Below, in pieces: positions 1-9,469 of a DNA stretch of 64,000 nucleotides (within the stretch, counting starts at the first letter, position 1; the number at the start of each line of letters is the position of its first letter). Source of the stretch: Phymatolithon calcareum. Its lineage: Eukaryota; Rhodophyta; Florideophyceae; Hapalidiales. The DNA lies in assembly GCA_977006965.1 (NCBI GenBank), contig OZ345354.1, positions 1,798,001 through 1,862,000 on the forward strand, written 5' to 3'. Below the pieces are notes generated by a model that ran no database searches, was not told the origin of the DNA, and worked only from the letters and a program-made list of their open reading frames with translations. The position numbers and the translations under genes were made by a program.

Positions 1-341
1 CGTGATCATGATGATCGGCTGGTGGAGCTGTTCTGCACTGCCCCGACAACCACTACTGTATGGTCCTCATTGGCCAGAAAAAGACGGAATCCACGGCACT
101 AGGTGATCGTGGCTGGAGAGTGCCGTAGAAAGTTTTGAAGCAACAAGAGTTTGAACAGCACTCCTGCTTGAAGCACATCCAGAGCCAAAAACGGTTCGCA
201 GCATGGAAAATCATATGGTTTGGGCTTGTCGCATCTTCATAATTCAGTTATTGAAGTGATCGCGAAGAACCAGCATCCGCTCCCACTGATGAATCTTCGC
301 CCACAGTCAAGTTCAGTGATACAAAATCCGTCCCAGACTCC

Positions 342-348
342 TATATAA
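342..348 (+). promoter_or_regulatory. TATA box of Cys-rich gene copy 1
   Basis: TATATAA lies 77 nt upstream of the ATG at 419. The paralogue has the same heptamer at 13097-13103, also 77 nt before its ATG, and the leader between is nearly identical. Conserved sequence and spacing across a diverged duplication support a core promoter. Confidence 0.6.
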
Positions 349-418
349 TGTCAGTGCTATAGCAATCCGACTTATCCCAACCAGAGCATCCTCGCCAAGC
401 AATCCCCATCCATCCATT

Positions 419-1045
419 ATGAAATTCGTTTTCGTCCTGCTTCTGTCTGCCGTCCTGGCGATCCTGAATGTGTCCGCTTCCGCCACCGGTTATTCGTATT
501 ATGTGCCGAAGAAGGTGTGCTTCCGCAAGACCGTGAAATGTTGCTACATTTTCAAAGCGTGTGGGTACTATGAGAAGAAGGTGAAGGTGGAGAAGCGATG
601 CGACTACAAGCACTGTAAGAAGGTGTGCAAACCAGTGTGCTGGCGTAAGTGCAGGAAGGTGAAGGTGACGGTTCCGGTGGAGAAGTGCTACAACAAGCCG
701 GTGGAGGTATGTAAGAAGGAGAAGGTTTATAGTTATGGGGAATACAAGTGGGTGAAGAAATGCGTGTGGGATCGGAAGCGTGTGTGCAAGACTGTGTACA
801 AGACGGTGTGGAAGAAGAAGTGCGAGAAGGTATGCAAGAAGTACTGCCATCGTTATTGCTACCGTGTGAAGGCCACTTGTGTGTACTATCGTTATATCCA
901 CTACCCCAAGTTCTGCCCGTATCTCAAGTGTTATAAGCCTGTGTATGACGGACCGTATGGTTATCCGAAATATTATGTGGCACCGAAGGGGAAGTTCATC
1001 AAGTCTTCCAAGGTTGTGCGTACTGACATCAAGAAAGATTATTAA
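419..1045 (+). CDS. Secreted Cys/Lys/Tyr-rich protein (copy 1)
   Basis: This 208-aa protein starts with a clear signal peptide (residues 1-about 22, hydrophobic LLLSAVLAIL core, likely cut after ASA). The mature part is very basic, with 20 cysteines spaced irregularly and many Lys, Tyr and Val residues, often as KVC, KKVC or YRYC clusters. No enzyme motif is visible. The composition suggests a disulfide- or tyrosine-crosslinked extracellular matrix or cell-wall protein; that role is inference. The start is the ATG at 419, preceded by a TATA box at a distance conserved in the paralogue (13174-13800). The two proteins align end to end without gaps. An antisense open frame is a shadow of codon bias. 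I do not recognise a named family. Confidence 0.85.
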   Translation: MKFVFVLLLSAVLAILNVSASATGYSYYVPKKVCFRKTVKCCYIFKACGYYEKKVKVEKRCDYKHCKKVCKPVCWRKCRKVKVTVPVEKCYNKPVEVCKKEKVYSYGEYKWVKKCVWDRKRVCKTVYKTVWKKKCEKVCKKYCHRYCYRVKATCVYYRYIHYPKFCPYLKCYKPVYDGPYGYPKYYVAPKGKFIKSSKVVRTDIKKDY

Positions 1046-1680
1046 TATCTTTTGTAATGGCAAACTAAAAGGTATGGAATCAATAGGATGAAAGTCCGGT
1101 AGATGGCAAATAATAAAGGAACAATAAGTTGAGTCTGCCTACGTGCTGTAGGATGGATGATGAGGTAAAGATGCTGCACTGTGGTATTGTTGGAAGAGGA
1201 TCTTCGACGTGAGTTCAAAATTGGGCAGGAAATCCAGCCCATGTCCTCAACAGATCAAGTTAAGTGTAGTGCGCAATTTGATCCTGCAGGATGTCCTCTT
1301 CGTCATTTCTTTCTTAGAAGGGACTATGCCGTTCTTTCCCCCAAAAATATTAGTATTGCTGGGGACAGGAAAGTCGAGCTCCCACTCTTTGCTTGGAAGT
1401 GAGTCTTCCCCGCGAGAAGAGGAAGTTGGACATACAGTACTTCAAAGTACCTCTTCCATCGAGCTGTAATGTTTGCCCCATAACTCGAAATTTGTGAAAC
1501 ACTTCAACATTACCTTACAAAGTGTAAGGCAAGAAGCCGACAAGGAAGAAGGCTGCCCGACAAACGATGACGTATCGAGCTTTTTCAGCGATGTGTCGGC
1601 TCTTCACAACGGAAAATTTGAAGTCAGAGAATTGCCAAAGAACGAAATCCAACATTGTAAACCTTATTTGAGGTTGCCAG
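1046..1680. other. 3' flank of Cys-rich gene, duplicated
   Basis: No gene is supported here. The stretch aligns with 13801-14400, including around 1470-1600 and 14200-14290, with many substitutions and indels. No reading frame is conserved between the two copies over its length, so it looks like diverging untranslated or intergenic DNA. Confidence 0.5.
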
Positions 1681-4085
1681 CGCTCGAGGCGCTGTAGTTC
1701 GCTAATAAGGATATTATGTTTAGTGATATTTGCACGATTTTGCTTTGGCAGAGAAAACTCCCTCGGGACGCGGGGCAGGATACCCAGAAAGCTTGGCGAT
1801 GCGGTGCGCGCGTAGCGGCCACGACATGTGTAGCGCCAGGCTCCAAAGAACCCGACGCCACATGGGAGAGAAAAGCCCAAGAGAGGAGAGAGAAGAAAAG
1901 AGCGGGAGAGACAAGACAAAAGAGGAGGAAAGAAAGACAAGCAACCAAAACCCCCAGACCAGCGGACAAAATAGGCGTCCACCATCGTAGTACTCCATGG
2001 CTTTGCGGAAACGCAAGCGGTCGTAAACGTAGAACACGAGCGCAAGGCTACGCCGAACAGGGCTCCAGAAGCTTGACGAGGTAGATGAGGGTGAATAAAG
2101 ATAGACGCGACTTGAACCAGGGCGAAGTCGGTAATGCAGGTCACGGAGGACACTCCACAGCTTTGCGGGAACACAAGCGGTCACATGGATGAGATACGAG
2201 GGCGAGGCTACGCCGAACAGGGCCTCGGAAGCTCGACGTGAGGAGCACTTAGGTCCAGATGATAAGCGCAACTTGCAACACAAAACGGGCAAGATTGCCA
2301 CACGGTAACTCCAGCGATCGTGTGGACGAACACGAGCGCGGGCCTTCGAGGAAACGAAGAAGAATAAGCGTGGAGACTAGTCGAACGGACGTCCACTGCG
2401 CCGCTTACGACATGACGAAAGGCAAAAGAGAAAGGAAGGAGAAAACGACGCCGTCTTTAGGCGGCGACCATGGCTTGGCCGTCGATCTTCGCACGGACGC
2501 ACGAAAAAGGGAAAGGGAAACTTGAACGCGGTTGTCGACGCACCGGCTTGCGCGCCGAAACGGTTGCGGTCAGGAAAGGGTGGGAAGAACTCCGACTCCG
2601 CGTGGTCGAAAGGACTGTCAGGCGAACATTGCGCGTGCTTGATCCAAGCAATCGAGCCAGAATCCGAAGAACTCCTCCACCTTCCTTTACTCAGAGGAAG
2701 GAACTAACTAGCTTATAAACTACAACCCACGCAAAAGACAGCGATGCAGCGCATAGACACACGTGAGACACGTGCAAGTATGGCCCAACAGATCACCTAC
2801 CACGAGCAGCAGGACTATCGCGATCCAAGTTGTGCGGCGTACAGTCGCGAGAGGAAAAAGAGACCGCCTTGGGACAGCGACATAACAGCGGGCGCTACAA
2901 CATGACCATCTTCTTTGTCGACATCACCGATAGCCGTCAAACTTGGTATCAGGGCCTCGCGTGAAATGGGCGATAGCTCTAGCTAGATGACTATAACAAA
3001 TCTCTATAGGTATATGGAACAGCACTGCTGGACGGACAGGATCTCCAAGGGCATGCACTATCCGCACCGCCCCGTTCCTAGGTCCGGGCATCCAATGTCC
3101 GACAGCCCTAAGATCCATCCCCTGGGGCACGCACCAAGCTGAAATGTACGACCCTTCGCGCGCAAGCCGATCGCGCGCAACGCCCATTCCCAGTAGCATG
3201 ACAAACTTGCGATAGTATGCGGTCTTTTACCGTCGCGCATTCCTATGTGGTGTAGCTCACCAAAAAAGAAGCGATAAGCCAGGGGATAACATTCCCCTGG
3301 ATAAGCCATTCGCTTATTGACGTGTCCTCTGTGAACGGACAAAAGACATCGGTGCCTGCGAACCAATCCAGCGGTACAGTCCTGCGTGTTCTGAGTTGAA
3401 TTATGTTACATTTCATGGAAAAGGATCCATGGATCGAAACTGCAGTTACTATTTCTTGGCGAGCGAGAACGTAGCCGCGTTGGTATCTGTGCACGGGCTA
3501 ATACTCTCCAAACTTGCTTTTATTGAAACCGCTCGTATAGGCTAACATTGAGATTTTTGTTTTGGGGAGTCCCAAAATCAGGCGCATTTTCACGTGTTGG
3601 TATCAAATCTATAGCTTGTCGCACGCCCGGTATCTCTGAGGAGCTGAATTGCTTGGCGGCTGTAGGATGGCTTACATGCGAGGGTGTCAGCCCTCCACTT
3701 TCGAATAAAGGCAGTTCACGGCGAGGTAACTCCTCAGCATAGTGTGAGATATCGCCAACGGTTTTTGTTCTGTCCTCCTTGACGAAGAAGGACATGTAAG
3801 CTCGTTCGAGGAAGTTGCCAATTGTAGACTTAGCACAATTGTCGCAGTAGGAAGGCTTACGAGAGGCACAAGTGAGTTGACAGCGTCGCAACGGCCTAAT
3901 GCGTAAGGTACGGCGTCCATTGTAGAATGTCACATTGAGTTGGTGGCAGACCCAGGGATCAATCAGCAGTGGTGCTATGGATCCACCAATGACATGCGAA
4001 CTATCCCACCCTCCGGAGAATACGTCTTCCCCTGCAGTTGGTCGCGCCCCTTGTCCGTCTGAGCAAGCAAAAGTGCGTTCTTCCG
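1680..4085. other. 2.4-kb segment present only in duplication copy 1
   Basis: Copy 2 passes directly from the sequence matching about 1670 to that matching about 4085, so this segment was inserted in copy 1 or deleted from copy 2. The part at 1800-2700 is purine-rich and carries a 160-bp-spaced repeat. The part at 3520-4090 is open on the minus strand for about 190 codons, without an ATG start near its beginning and with a stop upstream. It has a few Cys pairs (for example CDNC) but no domain I recognise. No terminal repeats were found at the edges. Confidence 0.5.
1980..2243. repeat. Imperfect tandem repeat, about 160-bp period, two units
   Basis: The 18-mer GGCTACGCCGAACAGGGC occurs at 2046-2063 and again at 2206-2223. 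Flanking similarity in both units includes CTTTGCGG-AAC-CAAGCGGTC upstream and GAAGCT-GACG downstream. A weaker third trace (ACGAGCGCGGGCCTTCGAGG) follows near 2330. Confidence 0.6.
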
Positions 4086-4508
4086 AAAAGGGAATTGCTG
4101 TTCAACTGCCTGACGGCACAGAACAACCACTCGAGTATGTATACCTTCCGACCTGGATATCCACAAAGGGACAGTAAGTCATATTGCTGGCATATACTGT
4201 ATAAAGTGGTTGTTTATCCACAGCTAGTTGGGCTTCTGTTAAACAGTTCAAGAATTGTTAAGAAAACTGAGAGGTATATCTCTAACACAGTACTGAGAAT
4301 AGTGGTGTGCATCTTGCCCAAATGATTTGCCGGAGAGTACCACCAACGTTTTCCGAAGTATTTATTTCATAAAGGCTGGATGTGTATCGTTTGCTCACAA
4401 TGATCCAACTCAACAAAATTTGAGATCGAAATCGTCTCCACAAAATGCCACAACGCAATCATTCACTCATTTAATGTGACAGAGCTTGATCGATCATGCT
4501 GCGTGCAT

Positions 4509-5087
4509 TCAGCTGCACAACACACTGCCCCCGTCATTTCGCCTCCACACAAGGCCTCGATATAGCGCCGGATCAAGCCCGGCATGACAATGCTGCGCTT
4601 CCAGAAATCCAATATTGCGATAAAAGTGTTCTGCGCCCTTATTGAAAGCACGAAACGATACAGAAACTTCATTCACATTTGGGCAGTCCTGAATAGCGGT
4701 ATCAATCAACGCACGTCCGATGCCGCGCCTTTGAAAATCCGGTCTTACCGCAAGCTGTCGCAGATATGCTTTGTGGCCATCCACATCTACGGAGAGGTAG
4801 CCTGCCAAAAGAGACTCGTCAGGTACACTTGCAACGTACAAATGTGGAGGATTGTTCGAGCGCTGAAAATCGGTGGCGTCATCTGCGAATGCTCCTTGCA
4901 GGAATGTTGAGAGTGCCGCAGCAGAACGTGGCAAGGAGGGCATAGTGGATAACAGAGGCAGGTAAGCATGGGTGAAAGAAGAAATGAACACCTCGCGCGC
5001 GTCTGACAGAGAAGACCCAGCTGGTAAGCGTGTAACAGCAACCCTTGCGTTACTCTTCATGATTGTTGTGGCAGTGGTGCTGCTCAT
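4509..5087 (-). CDS. GNAT-family N-acetyltransferase
   Basis: A 192-aa protein counted from the ATG at 5087; an in-frame ATG at 5126 would add 13 residues. I chose 5087 because the damaged paralogue keeps that Met. GNAT motif A is clear: a QLAV strand followed by R-x-x-G-x-G (QRRGIG, about residues 119-124) for acetyl-CoA pyrophosphate binding. Motif B is present as an FYRNIGF segment, typical of the C-terminal half of the fold. The family moves an acetyl group from acetyl-CoA to an amine; the substrate cannot be read from the sequence. The second copy at 15461-16470 is interrupted by a LINE, so this is the functional member of the pair. Confidence 0.85.
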   Translation of the reverse strand: MSSTTATTIMKSNARVAVTRLPAGSSLSDAREVFISSFTHAYLPLLSTMPSLPRSAAALSTFLQGAFADDATDFQRSNNPPHLYVASVPDESLLAGYLSVDVDGHKAYLRQLAVRPDFQRRGIGRALIDTAIQDCPNVNEVSVSFRAFNKGAEHFYRNIGFLEAQHCHAGLDPALYRGLVWRRNDGGSVLCS

Positions 5088-5430
5088 GGTGCTCGGAACG
5101 AAAGAAAGGGAAGCTTGTCCGTGCATTCTTCTATCTTGTCCAGAAAACGAAGCATGAAGCAGCAATTGACGCTTCTCTTCATGGCAACAATTTAGCAGGA
5201 GGTTTGACGAACGGCAACACTGAGCTCTGCGAAAGTGGAACAGGATCTGATGGCTGCCTATTATTTGTCGATCGATGCAAGTCCATTATATGATCGGTAC
5301 TGTATGAGTGACAAAACGCCCTGAAGTTGCACGCCATTCATTGTTGCCGCGCAAACATCAGGATTGATCTCGTGCAACGCTACACTGAAGGCAACAATAA
5401 CATGCGCTGTACATGCACCGCTTTTCCACG

Positions 5431-7383
5431 TTACCTGTTCGGAGCGGACAGGGGGTGGTAGTCTTCATCAAACACCACGCTGCAGTTTTCTTCATGCTGC
5501 ACACCAGTATCATCACACCACGCAACGCGCAATTTCCCATTCCGTATCCCGCTTCCATGTGTCGTCGTCACCCATCGCAACCCGTACTCCCGCTCTGTCC
5601 ATGTGAGAAAGTTCATTCCGCGTGCGGCCTGGAGTGCGTCAGAGAGGTTGTAAAACAATGTCAATGCATCTGCCCGTTGTACATCGTTGCCGCACAACGC
5701 GCGCACCTCCGAGAAGAAGCCGCGCTCTGACTGCTCGCCGATTCCAAATCGCGAGCAGTATCTGCATCTGCTCAGAAACGTGGCTGCAATGTACAGAGAG
5801 TCTATCCAACGTTCACCATACTCTGTATGTTCCTCATGATTCGAATTCACGCCTGTCTCCTCATCCACAGCATTTCTCTCGCGCTTGACGAGGGTTCGTG
5901 GTATTATTTTATCGCGAAATTCGTTGCCCCACACCGAGTTCACTGACCGCCATTCTCGCGTCACCACCGTCCACAAAAGCCAAAATGTCGCGTTGCGCGC
6001 GTCGATATAAACAACCCTCTCCCGAGTTATGTGCTCACCGGGCGTCTCCGTGCTTAATCGTTGTTCGATCATCCATTCATAATTCGCGATACGGCTGGCT
6101 ATGGTGTACAATTGCAGTGGCTGAAAGAATATGGCCACGCTCAGAATGGACTCAATATTGTTGTGCAATGCAGCTTCGATTGTTCCGCTTGTTGATGTTA
6201 TGCTCATCAGACCTGCGGTATGCTTTCGCTCTAGAAGAATGCGTACCTGCTTGATAAGACGGTCAAGGTCACATCCAACATAGCCGTACTTGTCTCGAAG
6301 TGCTCTTCTGTTTGAAATTGCCATATCGTACACTGGAGTTACAAGATATGCTCTGCGAAATGCGTTTTCCAGAACCGCTGTTGTCGTGATTACCGCCCCC
6401 ATAATGCGGTTGTGTATTCTGTCAACGCCAATACCATCAACTTCTCGCAGGGAAGCCCGGAGTTCAATGCTATGTTCGAATATACTTTGCATTTCTTCTC
6501 GCCCGAAATGCACGGTATCGAAGCGCGAAACTATAAGACCACTAATGGCACATTGTCTCCACCACATGTAGTCGAACATCACCAAGATGGATACTTCCAG
6601 AACCGATGCTATGAGCAAAATTGCAGTGAATGTTGTGAGAAGAAGAACAAGGAGAGTGAGAAAAATATACTGAACGAACCGAAGCGGCGCTCGGCGTCCG
6701 AACGCCTTCCCAACCTTCCCGACTGCGTACATCAGAGCAGAGCAAAGCACCGTCATCCACCGCCGAAACATGTGAAAGAGGGTCGCTTTTCGAGAGGTAC
6801 AACTCCAAAAACTGCAAGAAGGTTGGAACACGTTTCGATCTCTCTCAGTATGCTCCCAAGGCGCCCAGTGGCGACTTCGCATCCAGGAACCGTCCAAGTC
6901 TTCGTCGCCAACAGTCATAGTGCGGTACATCCATGCAATTGGGAGTGCCTGAATTGTAGCACATCGCATCCACTGCCACATTTCCAACTGCCGAATCAGA
7001 GTTGCGGAAAGCTCCAGAAGGTAAGGGGCGGCGAGAGCAAATGGCAATGCCAGGGCTGTCCAGTCTTGCAAATCGAAAGCATCCGGTCCGTTCCTTCCGG
7101 AAATACCGGAACGGACCGTTTCGGTGGCTATTGCCAGCAAAATAAGCCAAAGCAGAATTGCCACAAGGTCGTTTCTGCGCCTTTCCATCAACGAATCTGT
7201 TGAAGACCATGGCTTTGCGAGGAGATTTAGAATCGCCCCAAAGGCGATCACCACAATAATGAGAACTTGTGCTGCCATTTCGCGAGTCTGGAAGAGATGA
7301 TGGTGGATATCTTCACCATCTAAAACACGCTTACGCCTTTGCACTGACTCGTACACGTGCATAAGAGTCGCTACAAGTCCCAT
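5431..7383 (-). CDS. Multi-pass membrane protein, unknown family
   Basis: A 650-aa protein starting at the ATG at 7383. Hydrophobic helices lie at about residues 38-56, 72-90 and 108-130, with a long one (possibly two) at about 236-272 and weaker candidates near 208-224. The rest is hydrophilic with amphipathic helices; the C-terminal third (about 440-650) looks globular. Several Cys and Trp clusters occur, but there is no transporter or channel signature I can name. The gene lies next to the duplicated GNAT gene. In duplication copy 2 the sequence jumps from the equivalent of about 5440 to that of about 8240, so this gene was lost there or gained here. Two strong inverted repeats lie 130-215 bp upstream of its start. 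Confidence 0.7.
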   Translation of the reverse strand: MGLVATLMHVYESVQRRKRVLDGEDIHHHLFQTREMAAQVLIIVVIAFGAILNLLAKPWSSTDSLMERRRNDLVAILLWLILLAIATETVRSGISGRNGPDAFDLQDWTALALPFALAAPYLLELSATLIRQLEMWQWMRCATIQALPIAWMYRTMTVGDEDLDGSWMRSRHWAPWEHTERDRNVFQPSCSFWSCTSRKATLFHMFRRWMTVLCSALMYAVGKVGKAFGRRAPLRFVQYIFLTLLVLLLTTFTAILLIASVLEVSILVMFDYMWWRQCAISGLIVSRFDTVHFGREEMQSIFEHSIELRASLREVDGIGVDRIHNRIMGAVITTTAVLENAFRRAYLVTPVYDMAISNRRALRDKYGYVGCDLDRLIKQVRILLERKHTAGLMSITSTSGTIEAALHNNIESILSVAIFFQPLQLYTIASRIANYEWMIEQRLSTETPGEHITRERVVYIDARNATFWLLWTVVTREWRSVNSVWGNEFRDKIIPRTLVKRERNAVDEETGVNSNHEEHTEYGERWIDSLYIAATFLSRCRYCSRFGIGEQSERGFFSEVRALCGNDVQRADALTLFYNLSDALQAARGMNFLTWTEREYGLRWVTTTHGSGIRNGKLRVAWCDDTGVQHEENCSVVFDEDYHPLSAPNR

Positions 7384-7512
7384 TATGATAAGGCTTTTTT
7401 ACCTTCTTGACCCATTTATACGTGCACGGACAATTGCTCTGGCACGTACAGTATATGACTGCTGTGCTTTGAATCCAGATGCCGCAGCATCATGATTTAC
7501 AACAGTCCCATA

Positions 7513-7546
7513 CAGGGTGCGAAAGTGCGCGCACTTCTGCACCCTG
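7513..7546. repeat. Inverted repeat / hairpin 1 upstream of membrane-protein gene
   Basis: The arms CAGGGTGC+GAAAGTGC and GCACTTCT+GCACCCTG pair with a 2-nt spacer and only a small internal mismatch. Together this makes a 34-bp near-palindrome. Confidence 0.7.
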
Positions 7547-7554
7547 GCCAGGGT

Positions 7555-7598
7555 CGGCCCCGCTCTTACCATTCAGATGGATGGTAAGAGCGTGGGCC
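7555..7598. repeat. Inverted repeat / hairpin 2 upstream of membrane-protein gene
   Basis: The left arm (7555-7572) and right arm (7581-7598) are reverse complements around ACCAT...ATGGT, with one bulged base and an 8-nt loop. It lies 8 bp from hairpin 1, so the pair forms a twin stem-loop block. A cis-regulatory DNA site, structured leader RNA or transposon end are all possible. Confidence 0.7.
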
Positions 7599-7599
7599 G

Positions 7600-8490
7600 A
7601 TTCGTTCCAATCAAGTAGACGCGCTACGACTTCATAATGGATGGCTCCTTTACGACAACATCTGGAACGATTTCTTCCCCGCAACCTTCAAAAATCAAAA
7701 AACCAACATGTGACCCTTCCATATGCGAACCCAGCAGCATTTGACCCGAAGACTAATATTAGGGGTGCAGAAGACTATCTTGCCAGATTAGTTCTTGTCT
7801 CTGCCTGATGAACTCTGATCGAAAGATGATGTTCCTGAGGAAAGGAAAGTTCTCATTCCTCACTCTGGCCAGAATGAGGAAGGAGGACGAGATTTCCCGC
7901 ACTCTCCAGCTGGGCTTGGTCTCTAGCTTTTCGATCGTTGTGTATTGGCATTCGAGATTCGGACCTAAGGTTGAATTAAGTGCGGAGATGGGTTGGGCTT
8001 TGTCGTAATACCGCCACCTCATGGACTTTGACGCAGCGGACATATTGTATCTATATTCCGCGGAATGTGAATGTCATTTTCTCCCCATAGACAAAGGGTC
8101 TTGGATACTCTATCTCAATTCCGTCGCTGACATCTTCCGAATGTTAATTTTTCATCCTTCTTGCCATGTTCGAATACGATATCCTGCTAAACTGAGGCGA
8201 ATAATTTGAAGCACTACAACTAGAGGCGCAACTTCATCTCGGAATGTTGGCTCTGGTGGTTCGATGCTCCTGGTAGAGATAAATCGAATCTGCTCATTGT
8301 CTGCGTTGGCATATATGTACAAATCTTTCCTCTTTCGGCTCCTTTTCTTCAATTTCCCTACAGCTATCTGCATAGATCACGGTGAACATGCAGTACATAT
8401 TCGTCCAAAGGAGACCCGTGCAATGATGTTCGCGTTAGAGCCCGCTATTTCAGACCTCTCCGTGTTGTCAGTCTGAAGCATCGCAGAAAA
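7600..8490. other. No gene seen; contains duplicated patch at 8225-8330
   Basis: No supported coding region. A patch around GGAATGTTGGCTCTGGTGG at 8240-8330 matches 16845-16935, the right end of duplication copy 2. This shows that copy 2 has the GNAT flank and this patch fused together. Confidence 0.5.
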
Positions 8491-8494
8491 TCCT

Positions 8495-9450
8495 CCATTA
8501 TCTCAATCTCCGCTACGTGCCAGAACTTCAGAACTTTAGTGAACGCAATAAGCTGTCTCGGCAATGTGCGGTCAGCGGGTGGAGCCCTCGAGGAAATCGC
8601 ATCCTATAATGCTGTCGGGTCTGACTCGGCGCATCTGAAGAGCTCCATCCAGAGTTCGACCTGGTCAACCCCTGGACTTGATGGGGTTAGACACGGTGTA
8701 GACACACATTGATGCAGCCGTGTATTGAACGACATTATCAATGTGTCTACATCGGAGCTCTATAACTGGTCCTTGGGATCTATCCACCGACACTGTCAAC
8801 ATAGTATAGTGAACGACTCTTCCAAGAGGAACCAACGGATTAATCACAGACACCGACTAACACTCAACGTACTATAAGTCTAATGTCAGTTAGTTCCCCC
8901 CCCTTTTTTGTAGGGTGTGCAATCGATCGCTCTCGCCCTTATAAGCTGCGATCCTGATCGCATAAGAGAGAACTCACCCAATTTGAAAGTAAACCAAGCC
9001 AAGACGCATAATTGCGGTGCTGGACCCCAAGTAAGAGGTCTCATCAGGACTTCCGCTTCCCTAAACTAATCTACAAGAGCAGAAAAGGATGGGAGCGAGG
9101 GGGACCGAAGCAAACAATAGCTCGATGCAGTTGAGCGAATTGTGGCAGATGTTGCACGGCTGCACCTTGGTTTCTTGTTGTTGAGATGCGCGATCTCGAG
9201 GTCTGGCAGATGCTGTGACATTGAGCTCGAAATCTTTCGATGCATTGGATTTCGCTTCACTGTTGGTCCCAGACGGGCCGGCTCCCATGGCGTTTACTGA
9301 GGACTACGAGCTGGGTATGAAAAGATCAAGGACACACGGTGAAACGGATCGTCATGCGGCCAAACGGTGCTGTGGTCAAAGCGTATTTTGCACGTGTTTA
9401 ATTGTGTGTCATTGCGCTTTCACGCGTAGGACATTCGTCTTCGTCTCAGG
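8495..9450. repeat. Dispersed repeat unit, second copy at 14760-15340
   Basis: The sequence from ATCTCCGCTA (about 8505) through TTCGTCTTCGTC (about 9440) aligns with 14760-15340, apart from the solo LTR at 8679-9046. Short open frames exist on both strands, but none is well conserved between copies, so it is probably an old non-coding mobile or repeated element. In duplication copy 2 it sits inside the GNAT 3' flank, and copy 1 (near 4470) has the uninterrupted site. Confidence 0.6.
8679..9046. mobile_element. Solo LTR (368 bp) with 5-bp target-site duplication
   Basis: The element begins TG and ends CA and is flanked by GGACT at 8674-8678 and again at 9047-9051. The homologous unit at 14760-15340 has a single uninterrupted GGACT at 14938-14942, which is the empty site. 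It contains a TATAA-like box (TTATAAG) and an internal inverted repeat around TGTAGACAC. This is the product of LTR-LTR recombination of an LTR retrotransposon; the superfamily cannot be told from the LTR alone. Confidence 0.85.
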
Positions 9451-9469
9451 CTTGGGTCCAAATTAGTTT

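Larger units (their letters stand above)
1..5440. repeat. Segmental duplication, copy 1 (left edge outside window)
   Basis: This block is collinear with about 12750-16830. Shared landmarks are the 5' flank (1-418 versus 12750-13173), the Cys-rich gene, its 3' flank to about 1670, a stretch resuming at about 4085, the GNAT gene and the flank at 5280-5440. Copy 1 has about 2.4 kb (1680-4085) that copy 2 lacks. Copy 2 has a unit at 14760-15390 and a LINE at 15892-16345 that copy 1 lacks. Both genes keep the same orientation and order. The homology was read by eye, so the ends are approximate. Confidence 0.85.

Noticed and set aside
341-1063. Antisense open frame over the Cys-rich gene (also 13147-13818)
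   Set aside because: It arises from the codon composition of the sense gene and has no ATG at its start. The sense protein has a signal peptide, TATA box and conserved cysteines.
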